NCBI RefSeq assembly: GCF_012489685.1
Contig: NC_080041.1
Location: forward strand, 26,277,780-26,341,779
DNA: 64,000 nucleotides
Source of the DNA: Lotus japonicus
Lineage: Eukaryota > Streptophyta > Magnoliopsida > Fabales > Fabaceae
Direction of reading: 5' to 3'
This document shows, piece after piece, positions 10,645-21,025 of the stretch (positions are counted from its first letter, which is position 1; each line of letters opens with the position of its first letter). A program made the position numbers and the translations under genes. The notes under the pieces are model-generated. The model worked only from the letters and a program-made list of their open reading frames with translations. It had not been told where the DNA came from and searched no databases.

Positions 10645-11037
10645 CTAGAATGGAGGATCTCTCCTCATTCTTCTGCACTCCTGGCGCTGCTCTGACCTAT
10701 CTTTCTCCAGTTGCTCCAGTACATGCTGGATGTTGCTAAGCCTGTTCTTTAGCTCATCCCTCTCCAGAATCTCTTCTGAAGTCTTGAGCTTCTCTTCCAA
10801 ACACTCTTTCTCTTCCCGCAGCTTGAGTTCAAGCCGGCTGAGTTCTTGCACCTCCTCCACGAAGGCAAGAAATTCCTTCAGGTCTCTCTCCAACTCTGGA
10901 CGCAGGTTCTCTTCCAGCAGTGTCCGTGTTAGCTCCGAGATGGTCGTTGTACCCTCTGGATGCCTGATGTTCAGGAACAAGTCCTCTTCAAAGGCCTTCT
11001 TCCTCAGCTCTTCTAGTGCTACGTTGTATGATGCCAT
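10645..11037 (-). CDS. Antisense 130-aa coiled-coil protein, copy A
   Basis: Same gene as at 219-611: 130 codons, start MASYNVALEEL, end MRRDPPF, no indels. It lies head-on to ORF3, with stops 205 bp apart. TATAAAAA (minus strand) is at 11091-11098, 54 nt upstream of the ATG. The polyadenylation-type signal AATAAA (minus strand) is at 10594-10599, about 46 nt past the stop. Predicted to be almost entirely helical beyond residue 45. The Ser-rich frame on the opposite strand (10730-11050) is a shadow of its Glu/Arg/Lys codons and is not kept in copy 0. Function unknown; a role as a structural or regulatory partner of the element's own proteins is inference. Confidence 0.82.
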   Translation of the reverse strand: MASYNVALEELRKKAFEEDLFLNIRHPEGTTTISELTRTLLEENLRPELERDLKEFLAFVEEVQELSRLELKLREEKECLEEKLKTSEEILERDELKNRLSNIQHVLEQLEKDRSEQRQECRRMRRDPPF

Positions 11038-11090
11038 TCTTTTTTACTGAAAATTATTCGAGGTGTGAAGCTTACCTTTCTCTCCAACGC

Positions 11091-11098
11091 TTTTTATA
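11091..11098 (-). promoter_or_regulatory. TATA box of antisense gene, copy A
   Basis: On the minus strand this reads TATAAAAA within CCTATAAAAAGC. Spacing to the ATG at 11037 is close to that in the other copies. Confidence 0.65.
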
Positions 11099-11393
11099 GG
11101 CTTCACTTTCTCTCTGCAAGTTAATGCTCCTACAGTTTCTCGAGGTTAAGTTCTTGGTAACTGACCCTTCTATTTACTCACTTGACCGGTGGTAAACGTT
11201 CATCCCTTGCATTAACTCTTTTATTTAGTTCGCCTGACTCTGATTCTTACATCGTTTTCGTTTTCGTTTTCTTTAAACTTAGACCTTCTCTAAGGGGGAG
11301 TCCCTTGTACTTCAAGCTAAGTTTTTCACACCCCAGGCTTTTTGCTTATGACAAAAAGGGGGAGTAAACCCAGTTTTTGATGTGTAAGATGTG

Positions 11394-11398
11394 TTAGT
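11394..11398. repeat. Left target-site duplication of element B (TTAGT)
   Basis: TTAGT directly precedes B's first LTR base and recurs at 21026-21030 after its last. Removing B and one copy restores continuity with the homologous stretch of element 0 around 945-970. Confidence 0.95.
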
Positions 11399-12677
11399 TG
11401 AAGGTATGAAAAACGGTAGAAAGGGGGGGTTTGAATAACGTTTTCAGAACAAAACTTCCACCTTAAAGATTTTGACAAATCTTTCGAGAACTTAAGTGCT
11501 AAAGATAAGAGATAGAAAAGCACACAAGTATTTTATCCTGGTTCACTTGATAAATCCCTCAAGCTAATCCAGTCCACCCGTTAAGGTGATTTCTTCCTTC
11601 TTAGAATGAAGGCAATCCACTAATCAGATAATTGTTACAACTGCACTTGAAACCTACAAGTGACTAACAATACACTGACTTAGCTATCACTAAGATTCAC
11701 TCTCTTAGTCTTCTCTAGAATCCGATCAACCTTGATCTCCTAAAGGAATCACCACTAAGATTCACTCTCTTAGTCTTCTTAAGGATACTGACCTACCCAG
11801 TCCCTTAAGGAAAATCAAACAACTGTTTGAGGTTGGTGTTTACAAAGGTTTGCTTCTAAATAAGCTGAGTGTAAACTAAATAAGAACAGATGAAAGAAAG
11901 CTTAGAATATTTTGAATATGTCTTGCGCGTGTGAATGCTTCTTAGTTTCTTCTTAGCCGCTTCTTTCAATCTTCAGCCTCTATATATACTCCAAGGATTA
12001 GGGTTGAGCGTTGCATGGGAAATGCTACCGTTGGAGGGCAGTTCTGGAAAATCCAGCTTCTGCTGTGGCTGAGAACGTTAGGTAGGTCGTCACGAAGGTA
12101 CACTTTCTTTTGTACTTGGATAGCGACTTGACCTTTTAACCTAGGAGACTTCTGATCAGGGGAATACTTCATATTGGAACTTGTGAAGCCGGTTGATCAG
12201 AGTCAGAGGGAAAGCACAGATCCTCTGATCATTGTATCTTCTGATTCTGAACTCAGAGGGAAGAACATGGCCTTCAGAGTTTCTTGCTTCTGGACTTCAG
12301 AGTTTCCACTATTCAGCTTCTGGATCTTCAGAGTCTTCTACACCATCAGAACACTTGAACCTTCAGTGTTTCTTGGTTATCAGAACTTCTGGATCTTCAG
12401 AGCTTCTAGCGACTGAGTCCACATCAGAGTTTGTATAGCTTCAAAACTTCTGAAGCTTTTCCACTGTTCATACTGAACATGGTGAATGCGAAAGCGTTGC
12501 TTGGGTTACCCTTTATACACAGTGCTTCTGATTTGTGTGAGATTGAGTTGAGGTCAGAGCCTGTAAATAGCACACTCAGAAAAACACGTTAGAGTACCAC
12601 AATTGTTCATATCAAAAGGTTAACTTGTAATCATCAAAACATAGAGTTGTACTACTAGATCAAAACTTGATCTTACA
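11399..12677 (-). repeat. 3' LTR of element B
   Basis: 1279 bp, bounded by TGAAGG and TTACA on the plus strand, followed at 12678 by the complement of the PPT (ATCTCCCCCTTTTT). The U3/R promoter candidate TATATATA lies near 11981-11988. The LTR is dense in TCAGA/TCTGA repeats. Minus-strand and plus-strand small ORFs inside are by-products of these repeats. Confidence 0.95.
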
Positions 12678-13420
12678 ATCTCCCCCTTTTTGATGATGAC
12701 AAAACTAAGATTTTTGATGAACAATTCTTAAACATTAAACTGAATTCACTCAGAGTTTAGAGATATAGAATAAGACTTATCCTGATGTGAATAGTTTATC
12801 TTGCTCATTCTGAATTCAAGTCACTGCTTGATTCTGAGCTTAGCTCCCCCTGAATCTAATACTTGATGAAAACGTTAGAAAAGTCTAGATTCTGAGCTAA
12901 AAAGTATAAGAGTTCAGAGTGAAAAGCTTATGACATAGATGAAAAACGAATAATCAGAGCGCATAAGTGATCAGAGTCATGGACAAGGTATCAGAGTCTT
13001 GGGTATCAGAGTCAACTTAGAATCACTTCAGAAGAAGTGAAATGTATTCCTTGTATTTGCCCAGTGACACATCTATGGTCATGAAGGTGGAACTCTTAAA
13101 ATCTCCAAAAGAAAAATAAGTCACACTAACACATCTTACAAATCAAAAACTGGGTTTACTCCCCCTTTTTGTCATAAGCAAAAAGCTTGGGGTGTGAAAA
13201 ACTTAGCTTGAAGTACAAGGTACTCCCCCTTAGAGAAGGTCTAAGTTTAAAAGAAAAGGAAAACGATGTAAGAATCAGAGTTAGGCGAAAATAAATAGAA
13301 GAGTTAATGCAAGGGATGAACGTTTACCACCGGTCAAGTGAGTAAATAGAAGGGTCAGTTACCAAGAACTTAACCTCGAGAAACTGTAAGAGCATTAACT
13401 TTCAGAGAGAAAGTGAAGCC

Positions 13421-13428
13421 TATAAAAA
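13421..13428 (+). promoter_or_regulatory. TATA box of antisense gene, copy B
   Basis: TATAAAAA inside CCTATAAAAAGC, 57 nt upstream of the ATG at 13478, matching the other copies. Confidence 0.65.
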
Positions 13429-13477
13429 GCGTTGGAGAGAAAGGTAAGCTTCACACCTCGAATAATTTTTAAAAAAA

Positions 13478-13870
13478 ATGGCATCATACAACGTAGCACT
13501 AGAAGAGCTGAGGAAGAAAGCCTTTGAAGAGGACTTGTTCCTGAACATCAGGCATCCAGAGGGTGCAACGACCATCGCGGAGCTGACACGGACACTGCTG
13601 GAAGAAGACCTGCGTCCAGAGTTGGAGAGAGACCTGAAGGAATTGCTTGCCTTCGTGGAGGAGGTGCAAGAACTCAGCCGGCTTGAACTCAAGCTGCTGG
13701 AAGAGAAAGAGAGTTTGGAAGAGAAGCTCAAGACTTCAGAAGAGATTCTGGAGAGGGATGAGCTAAAAGACAGGCTCAACAACGTCCAGTATGCACTGGA
13801 GCGTCTGGAGAAGGAGAGGTCAGAGCAGCGCCAGGAGTGTAGAAGAATGAGGAGAGATCCTCCATTCTAG
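13478..13870 (+). CDS. Antisense 130-aa coiled-coil protein, copy B
   Basis: Complete 130-codon ORF, antisense to element B, from MASYNVALEEL to MRRDPPF. AATAAA is at 13916-13921, 46 nt beyond the stop. It stays intact although B has lost most of pol. Against copy 0, I compared the first 55 codons: 19 differ silently and 12 change the amino acid, with no indels. That ratio indicates purifying selection since their common ancestor. The alternative reading frame on the other strand (13420-13782, Ser-rich) lacks a conserved counterpart in copy 0. Confidence 0.83.
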   Translation: MASYNVALEELRKKAFEEDLFLNIRHPEGATTIAELTRTLLEEDLRPELERDLKELLAFVEEVQELSRLELKLLEEKESLEEKLKTSEEILERDELKDRLNNVQYALERLEKERSEQRQECRRMRRDPPF

Positions 13871-14072
13871 ACTTTTTAGAGAAGTGATGTATGATGTAAA
13901 CACAAAAAGATTATGAATAAAACGAGATTTTTGCAAACATATGTGACACAAATATATATAAGGATATGCATATATAATCACAAACGAATAGAATAGAATA
14001 AGTAAATAAAAAGAAACAGAGTTTGAATAAAATAACGTGAAATAAAAAGAAGGAAAAAGAAGAGATCCTAAA

Positions 14073-16922
14073 CTAAGGTTTGTCAGTGCGTCGCAGAAGT
14101 TCCATCATCATTTGCTTCATCTCAATCAGCATGGATTCATGAGTGTCAAGACGTTGTTCCATGATGTCGAGTCTGGATGAGCTTGTCTGAGTAGAGCTGG
14201 AAGGAACATTCTGAGCAGCTTGAGGATCTGGAATGGAAGCAGAAGCAGCAGGAGTAAATACAACTGGTGCAAGTCGCTCTGCCTCAGCCTCAGCTTCAAG
14301 ACGCTCTGCCTCAAGTCTGGCTTGTTCAGCCTGAGCTGCTGCTTGACGTGCAGCTTCTTCTGCTTGTTCTTTCTTTCTCTTGGCTTCTTCAATAGCTTCA
14401 AGAAGCTTATTTCTCTGTTCTAATTCGTGAAGAGCCACCCTTCTAGCAAACCTTTGCTTTGCAGCCTCAATGCTCTGACTGCCCTCTGCATGCAGGAGCT
14501 GCATCATAATCGGAACTTGAGCCACTAGCCAAGTGCTCAGATTGTTCCACTCATCAGCCACATTTTCAGCATTCTCACTAAGATCAGTCTGACCGTGCAC
14601 ATTGCGGAGCCTCAAAGAGGCTTCATGATAGAAAATATTGATGCACTCAGAGAGAGATGTGGGTTGAAGGTGAGTATAGGGAATTATGGAGAGGTTGGGT
14701 TCAGGAGAGGCTGGGTGATTGCTGCTATGAGCTTCAGAGGCACCTTGTGGAGAACCAATGTTAATCATTGGAGCATTGGGTTCAGAGGTTCCAAGGTGAG
14801 GGTCTGAAGTTTCAACCAGAGGGTGAGGTGATCTAACCGAGGATTGGTTAGACACTGAATGTTCGGGTTCAGGGTCTGGTTGAATAGGCTCATGTTGGTC
14901 AGGGACAGGGTGAGCTTGTTGAACTAAGGGGTCTGCCTCTTGGATAGGATTGGCCAAGATAGGTTCATCTGGGTCAACTAGACGTTCAGGTCTAGGTCCA
15001 GGATATCTCCTAGGGCTTGGACAGGTAAGGTAATACTCTTCCAAGGCAGATACCTTTTCTTTTCTAACCTCCATGAATTTTCTAAGGGATTCAGAGTTAT
15101 TGGAGGGAGAAGAGTCAACAGTATTGATTGGGAAGGATACAGGTGTGAAGGCTGTTGATGAGTCTGTATCCGTGGTTCTGGCAGCAGGACGTTCTGATGC
15201 TCTGGGAGCAGAGTGATCAGACGTTCTGGGTTGTGGTTCTGTTTGGATTGGCTCTGGTTGGTCATGGATGATGGGTTCAGAAGATAATGGGTCGTACGGA
15301 ATGGTAATGAGAGAGGTTGGATCTTCTGACCTAGAGGTTGGGTTCTGAAGCAAATTCCAGAGAGGTGCTTCAGTAGGAGAAGGTTGAAAGAAGGAAGATC
15401 TTGGGGAATGTGGTGGAGAGGTGGTTTGTGCGGCTGGCTGGGATTCAGGAATAGGAGTGAGGGGATTTGAGGAGTGTTGGAGCAAGGCAGAAATAGGAAG
15501 TGCATCAAATAAATTCAAATCATCATCAGAAGCAAGTGCAGGCTTACTTGAATGTGCTGATGATCGAGTCACTCTGGCAGGAGGTTCAGTCCTTCTGACC
15601 ACTGCAGCAGCTGGTTCCACCCGAGTAGGCTTCACCACGATTCTGACTTTCTTCTTCTTCTTCTGGGGAGGACCATCCTCACTATCATCATCATCACCAT
15701 CATCAGGCTTTCTCTTCGTCTTCTTGACCTGAGGGACATCAGATTCCTCAGAAGATTCGTCCAGAACCATCTTCCTCTGAGCTTTCCTCTTGGGAGGAGA
15801 AGGAAACTCTGGAGCTGGTGGTAGTCTGCTGACGAAATCATCAAGGTCAATTTCGAAACCTTGAGCCCTGAGGTCTTCAACATAGCATCTGATGGCTTCA
15901 GGATGGTCTGCTTGTGTCCACAGAGGGTAGTCATTCAGAGGCATCCTTCTGCTTCTGATCTCAGAGGATGTGTCTTCACGAGCAGGAGCAATCTTCTTCT
16001 GGATTAAGCCCATCTTCTTCAAGGAGTTTGCAGTGAAGACATCACTGACAATTGTGCTCAAATCCTCTGTGCAACCGGCATTGATCAAATCTTGCACCAA
16101 GTTGCTTTCAATGAGAAAGTCTGAGAGCAGCCTCCCAAAAGGGATATATTTGATTGCAGACTTGATGGAGGCGGTGGTGCGAGACTTCCTGATGCATTCC
16201 TTCAAGTAGGAGAACAGGAAGTAGGGAAGGCAAATCTTCTCCTTGTCTTGAATGAAAAACAGCATCGCCTTCTGATTGAAGTTGATGTAATCTGGGGAAC
16301 TGCCCTTCGGTCTCTGATTGATGCAGTTGAGCAGGATCTTGTGCCAGATCCTGAGTTTGGGATGAAGATCCATCACCTTGTAACTCGTCTTGCCCGGTTT
16401 GAAGGTGGTGTACAGGGCCTTGTTGACTTTGTCTTTGGTGCTGGGTTTCAGCTTGGATTCCGTCAGTTGGAACCGATACCCATAAGCAGTTTCTGCTCCT
16501 AGCAGATTCACGAATGACTTCTCAGTGATGATGATCTTCCTGCCAAGAATATGAGAGACCACCTGAGTGTCATCGCAGTCTGCGTGCTTCCAGAATTCCT
16601 TGACCAACTTCTCATACACGGGTCCTCGAAGTCGGTTGAAATAATTTCCCCAACCTTGAGCTTGGACTTCAGGACGAAGATCAAACCCATTTGCAGCCAG
16701 GTTGTCGAGGTCGAATCTCCATTCTGCCAGGACTTGGAGTTCCTCAGGAGCAAATACGCAGTGAACGGCACAGCCCCGTTCTGCAATTGGAACAAACTGC
16801 TCTTGACCTTGAACTTGGACTTGTGCCGGGTTCTCAGAGCCCCTTTGACCCGTAGCCAAACCGACTACCATGTGAGGGAACTGAGGTGCATCTGCAGTAG
16901 ATCTTCTGGTTTGTCTCACCAT
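14073..16922 (-). CDS. ORF3 of element B, 949 aa
   Basis: Intact envelope-position ORF starting MVRQTRRS, with the same layout as in A: globular block at about 50-300, basic clusters near 375-420, a Pro/Ser/Thr-rich middle, a coiled coil near the C-terminus, and an end at RRTDKP. It differs from A by scattered substitutions and small in-frame indels, such as extra Asp codons in the acidic stretch near residue 410 and a shorter coiled coil. Retention of an open frame in a pol-deleted element suggests either a very recent deletion or mobilisation in trans. The start at 16922 is favoured because upstream sequence in B no longer supports the longer N-terminus seen in A and C. Confidence 0.85.
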   Translation of the reverse strand: MVRQTRRSTADAPQFPHMVVGLATGQRGSENPAQVQVQGQEQFVPIAERGCAVHCVFAPEELQVLAEWRFDLDNLAANGFDLRPEVQAQGWGNYFNRLRGPVYEKLVKEFWKHADCDDTQVVSHILGRKIIITEKSFVNLLGAETAYGYRFQLTESKLKPSTKDKVNKALYTTFKPGKTSYKVMDLHPKLRIWHKILLNCINQRPKGSSPDYINFNQKAMLFFIQDKEKICLPYFLFSYLKECIRKSRTTASIKSAIKYIPFGRLLSDFLIESNLVQDLINAGCTEDLSTIVSDVFTANSLKKMGLIQKKIAPAREDTSSEIRSRRMPLNDYPLWTQADHPEAIRCYVEDLRAQGFEIDLDDFVSRLPPAPEFPSPPKRKAQRKMVLDESSEESDVPQVKKTKRKPDDGDDDDSEDGPPQKKKKKVRIVVKPTRVEPAAAVVRRTEPPARVTRSSAHSSKPALASDDDLNLFDALPISALLQHSSNPLTPIPESQPAAQTTSPPHSPRSSFFQPSPTEAPLWNLLQNPTSRSEDPTSLITIPYDPLSSEPIIHDQPEPIQTEPQPRTSDHSAPRASERPAARTTDTDSSTAFTPVSFPINTVDSSPSNNSESLRKFMEVRKEKVSALEEYYLTCPSPRRYPGPRPERLVDPDEPILANPIQEADPLVQQAHPVPDQHEPIQPDPEPEHSVSNQSSVRSPHPLVETSDPHLGTSEPNAPMINIGSPQGASEAHSSNHPASPEPNLSIIPYTHLQPTSLSECINIFYHEASLRLRNVHGQTDLSENAENVADEWNNLSTWLVAQVPIMMQLLHAEGSQSIEAAKQRFARRVALHELEQRNKLLEAIEEAKRKKEQAEEAARQAAAQAEQARLEAERLEAEAEAERLAPVVFTPAASASIPDPQAAQNVPSSSTQTSSSRLDIMEQRLDTHESMLIEMKQMMMELLRRTDKP

Positions 16923-17364
16923 TTTGAAAGGTTGAAGGTTTGAGGTAGAAGATGAAGTTTGAAGGATGAAGAGAGATCGAGAGAGAAATCAAGAATGAGG
17001 CGGTTTTGAAAAGCAGAGAGTGCGAGAGTGAAAACCGGAAGTGAACGAGAACGTGTGTGTATAGTGGGTTTTATCAAATAACCGTTGTTGATTCAAAAAG
17101 CACTTTAAGATCAACGGTTGAAAATTAAAGATAGATAGTAACAGTAAAATACACAATCACACACAGGAGATAAGCATATCTACACGCAATCATAACAGAC
17201 TGTCACACGGGCACAAGGAATTATGCATCAGAAATTCTGACACACGTGTTGTTGTCTCAGCTTCAGAGTCAGTACCAGTGGGCACACACACTCTGATTGA
17301 GTTACCTTCTGGACTAGACATCTTCTGATCAAGAAGTATCATAGTCAGAGGTTCTGATCCATCT

Positions 17365-17876
17365 TCACTCTGGACAAAAGTCCATGTTTAGATTTTTCAG
17401 AATAAAATTAAATCTATCCTCTGCTAAGGGCTTTGTAAAGATATCTGCCCATTGATGGTCAGTATCAACAAACTTCAGAAGAAGTACGCCCTTCTGCACA
17501 TAATCTCTAATGAAGTGATACTTTACCTCAATGTGCTTTGCCCTTGAATGCAAGATAGGATTCTTGCTCAACGAGATTGCAGCAGTGTTATCACAATAAC
17601 ATCATAACCCTTGTCAGCTAATTGACTTATAGACAATAAGTTATGTGTTAAGCCGTCTACCAATAAAACATTATCAATGCATGGACTATTATCTACACAA
17701 ATAGTACCAGTACCAATAATTTTACCCTTTTCATTTCCTCCGAAGCCAACTTCGCCTCAAGGCTTAAGTTTCAGCTCTCGGAACATACGCTTTTCTCCCG
17801 TCATGTGACGCGAGCATCCACTGTCCAGATACCATGATTGGTGTTTAAGTGGAGCTATCAAGGATATCTGCAACAT
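17365..17876 (-). pseudogene. pol remnant of element B: protease fragment joined to RNase H tail
   Basis: Compared with C (31888-34992), B keeps about the first 95 codons, including protease [10 protein letters not shown], and the last about 75 codons (end of RNase H, to LNMDFCPE). Everything from 32117 to about 34713 of C is gone. The junction near 17604-17607 has ATA shared by both breakpoints, pointing to microhomology. The two parts are out of frame with each other, and the protease part has a TGA near 17757 where C has GGA. No functional pol product is possible. Confidence 0.9.
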
Positions 17877-19674
17877 AGATAATTTTGTCCTTAGGTACCC
17901 ACTTTCTGGGTCCTCTTTTGTTAGTTACCCCAGAGGTTCTGATCACCTTGGGTGTCTCAACATAATATTTAAAAGGAATATTTGCATGATATTTAGTCAT
18001 AGAGAAAGATCCCTTTTTAAGAGGATGTTTAGCAACTTTAGCAGGTACAGGATCAGGCAATATGGTACCAGAGGGAACAAAGCATTCATACAAGGATTTA
18101 GCTTTAGACACAGAAGGCTCATTTCTAATTGGTTTAGAATAGCCAATGCCATGCATTCCATTTCTGCTTACGCCATAGATCATTGAAGCCATTAAGCTTC
18201 TATCCACGCTTTTAGCTAGGAATCTTTGAAAAGACTTTTCATACTTAGATTCATTCCTACAATCAGAGGCATCACAGGCAACAATTTCTTCTAACTTAGC
18301 AATCTGGTTCTTAAGCACAGAGTTAGAATTTACCAAAGCATGATTTTCATTTTTCAAATCAGAAATAATTTTCTCATGTTCAGAAGGAGTCTTGGAGACA
18401 GCAGATAAGTTCTTTTTCAACTTTTTATGCTTAGACAATAAAGAGTTATACTTATCCATGATATCAGACAAAGCATGTTTCAGTTCAGAGGTAGAGAAAG
18501 AAGCAAATACCTCATTTTCATCGTCTGAGTTAGGATCTCCTTCTGATTCTGAGTCAGAGTCAACAGCTTCCTTTGACTCTGATCCTTTGTCTTTGACAAT
18601 GGCCATGAGTCCTTGGACTTCACCATCAGAGTCAACATCCTCTGACTCTGATTCATCGAATGTCACCATCAGACTCTTCTTGGTCTTGAAGTGCTTCTTT
18701 GGCTTCTTGTCTTTCTTCAACTTTGGACAATCACTTTTGTAGTGCCCAGATTCTTTGCACTCAAAACATGTGACCTCCTTGATTGAAGACTTCTTCTGGC
18801 CTGAGGACTCATACTTTCCTTTTGCCTTTCCAGAGCCTTTGAACTTGCTCTGCCTGTGCTTCCAGATGCGGTTGAGTCTCTTGGAGATCAGAGTCAGCTC
18901 ATCTTCATCAGAATCTTCTGATGCTTCTTCAGATTCTTCTTCTTCAGCTTGAAGAGCCTTTGACTTCTCAACCTTAGCCTTTTCAGATTTGGATTTCAAG
19001 GCTATGGACTTTTTCCTCAGATCTTGCATCTCTGAGCGTTTCAGCTCATGGCATTTCAAGATGCTGATGAGTTCTTCTAAACTTATATTCTCAACGTCTC
19101 TCGTGAGCTCTATTGAAGTCACCAAAGGCATCCAACTTTCAGGAAGACACCTGATGACCCTTATGACATGATCTTTTGTTGTGTAGCTCTTGTTGAGAGG
19201 TCGTATGCCAGCTACGAGCAATTGAAATCTGGAGAACATTTCTTCAATGGACTCATTTGGCTCCATGATGAAGGATTCATACTTTTGGATCAAAGACAAT
19301 GCCTTTGATTCTTTGACTTTCTTGTTTCCTTCATGAGACATCTTCAGAGAATCAAAAATGCCTTTAGCAAACTCACGATCTGTAATCTTCTGGTACTCCT
19401 CATAGGAAATAGCACTTAGAAGAATTGCTCTTGCTTTGTGATGTTGTGAGTACAGCTTCTTTTGATCTGCAGTCATCTCTGACCTTGGGATCTTCTTGCC
19501 ATCTGCATCAACTGGACGCTCATAGCCATCCACAATAATATCCCAGAGATCTGCATCGAAACCCAGAAAGAAACTTTCCAGTCTATCTTTCCAATATTCG
19601 AACCTTTGACCATCGAACATAGGAGGCTTTGCGTTGTAACCATCTCTTTGAGTTTCACTGGTGGTGGCAGCCAT
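17845..19674 (-). CDS. gag of element B, 609 aa (slightly truncated)
   Basis: A UBN2-type copia gag: the N-terminal capsid-like part ([13 protein letters not shown] at 20-32), a middle helical part (S-I-E-E-M-F-S-R-F), a CCHC zinc knuckle at about residue 303, then an acidic Ser/Asp/Glu region and a coiled-coil stretch. It ends at a premature TAA 27 codons before the gag stop of C, where a GAA codon of A and C has become TAA in the gag-pol overlap. The frame is otherwise unbroken and almost identical to C, so particle assembly could be retained. Confidence 0.88.
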   Translation of the reverse strand: MAATTSETQRDGYNAKPPMFDGQRFEYWKDRLESFFLGFDADLWDIIVDGYERPVDADGKKIPRSEMTADQKKLYSQHHKARAILLSAISYEEYQKITDREFAKGIFDSLKMSHEGNKKVKESKALSLIQKYESFIMEPNESIEEMFSRFQLLVAGIRPLNKSYTTKDHVIRVIRCLPESWMPLVTSIELTRDVENISLEELISILKCHELKRSEMQDLRKKSIALKSKSEKAKVEKSKALQAEEEESEEASEDSDEDELTLISKRLNRIWKHRQSKFKGSGKAKGKYESSGQKKSSIKEVTCFECKESGHYKSDCPKLKKDKKPKKHFKTKKSLMVTFDESESEDVDSDGEVQGLMAIVKDKGSESKEAVDSDSESEGDPNSDDENEVFASFSTSELKHALSDIMDKYNSLLSKHKKLKKNLSAVSKTPSEHEKIISDLKNENHALVNSNSVLKNQIAKLEEIVACDASDCRNESKYEKSFQRFLAKSVDRSLMASMIYGVSRNGMHGIGYSKPIRNEPSVSKAKSLYECFVPSGTILPDPVPAKVAKHPLKKGSFSMTKYHANIPFKYYVETPKVIRTSGVTNKRGPRKWVPKDKIIYVADILDSST

Positions 19675-19730
19675 TGTTTTTCACACCGGCCCGGATCACT
19701 GAACACTGTTAGGTGTGGTAATCAGAACTT

Positions 19731-19744
19731 GCGCTCTGATACCA
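19731..19744 (-). other. Primer-binding site of element B
   Basis: Reads TGGTATCAGAGCGC on the minus strand, two bases inside the 5' LTR boundary. Complementary to initiator tRNA-Met. Confidence 0.9.
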
Positions 19745-19746
19745 AT

Positions 19747-21025
19747 TGAAGGTATGAAAAACGGTAGAAAGGGGGGGTTTGAATAACGTTTTCAGAACAA
19801 AACTTCCACCTTAAAGATTTTGACAAATCTTTCGAGAACTTAAGTGCTAAAGATAAGAGATAGAAAAGCACACAAGTATTTTATCCTGGTTCACTTGATA
19901 AATCCCTCAAGCTAATCCAGTCCACCCGTTAAGGTGATTTCTTCCTTCTTAGAATGAAGGCAATCCACTAATCAGATAATTGTTACAACTGCACTTAAAA
20001 CCTACAAGTGACTAACAATACACTGACTTAGCTATCACTAAGATTCACTCTCTTAGTCTTCTCTAGAATCCGATCAACCTTGATCTCCTAAAGGAATCAC
20101 CACTAAGATTCACTCTCTTAGTCTTCTTAAGGATACTGACCTACCCGGTCCCTTAAGGAAAATCAAACAACTGTTTGAGGTTGGTGTTTACAAAGGTTTA
20201 CTTATAAATAAGCTGAGTGTAAACTAAATAAGAACAGATGAAAGAAAGCTTAGAATATTTTGAATATGTCTTGCGCGTGTGAATGCTTCTTAGTTTCTTC
20301 TTAGCCGCTTCTTTCAATCTTCAGCCTCTATATATACTCCAAGGATTAGGGTTGAGCGTTGCATGGGAAATGCTACCGTTGGAGGGCAGTTCTGGAAAAT
20401 CCAGCTTCTGCTGTGGCTGAGAACGTTAGGTAGGTCGTCAGGAAGGTACACTTGCTTTTGTACTTGGATAGCGACTTGACCTTTTAACCTAGGAGACTTC
20501 TGATCAGGGGAATACTTCATATTGGAACTTGTGAAGCCGGTTGATCAGAGTCAGAGGGAAAGCACAGATCCTCTGACCATTGTATCTTCTGATTCTGAAC
20601 TCAGAGGGAAGAACATGGCCTTCAGAGTTTCTTGCTTCTGGACTTCAGAGTTTCCACTATTCAGCTTCTGGATCTTCAGAGTCTTCTACACCATCAGAAC
20701 ATCTGAACCTTCAGTGTTTCTTGGTTATCAGAACTTCTGGATCTTCAGAGCTTCTAGCGACTGAGTCCACATCAGAGTTTGTATAGCTTCAGAACTTCTG
20801 AAGCTTTTCCACTGTTCATACTGAACATGGTGAATGCGAAAGCGTTGCTTGGGTTACCCTTTATACACAGTGCTTCTGATTTGTGTGAGATTGAGTTGAG
20901 GTCAGAGCCTGTAAATAGCACACTCAGAAAAACACGTTAGAGTACCACAATTGTTCATATCAAAAGGTTAACTTGTAATCATCAAAACATAGAGTTGTAC
21001 TACTAGATCAAAACTTGATCTTACA
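19747..21025 (-). repeat. 5' LTR of element B
   Basis: 1279 bp, the same length as the partner at 11399-12677 and different at about ten sites by eye. It ends at TTACA, followed by TSD TTAGT at 21026-21030. Confidence 0.95.

Larger units (their letters stand above)
11399..21025 (-). mobile_element. Element B: pol-deleted Sirevirus-type copia element nested in A
   Basis: 9627 bp with 1279-bp LTRs at both ends and TSD TTAGT. On the minus strand: LTR, PBS, gag, remnant pol, ORF3, then PPT and LTR. The antisense gene is on the plus strand. The LTRs differ at only about ten sites by eye, so the insertion is recent. About 2.6 kb covering integrase, RT and most of RNase H is missing, so it would need pol in trans. 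Its LTRs contain an extra stretch that includes a repeat of the CACTAAGATTCACTCTC segment, which distinguishes it from A and C. Confidence 0.95.

Noticed and set aside
10730..11050. Ser/Leu-rich sense-strand ORF opposite the antisense gene, also at 13420-13782 and 28177-28497
   Set aside because: It mirrors Glu/Lys/Arg codons of the antisense frame and has no counterpart in the diverged copy 0.
12174..12438. Overlapping 80-aa and 68-aa ORFs inside the LTRs, repeated at 20522, 21718, 26877 and 37568
   Set aside because: They lie in the U3 repeat field. Their conservation follows from LTR identity, and the protein is a low-complexity translation of TCAGA repeats.
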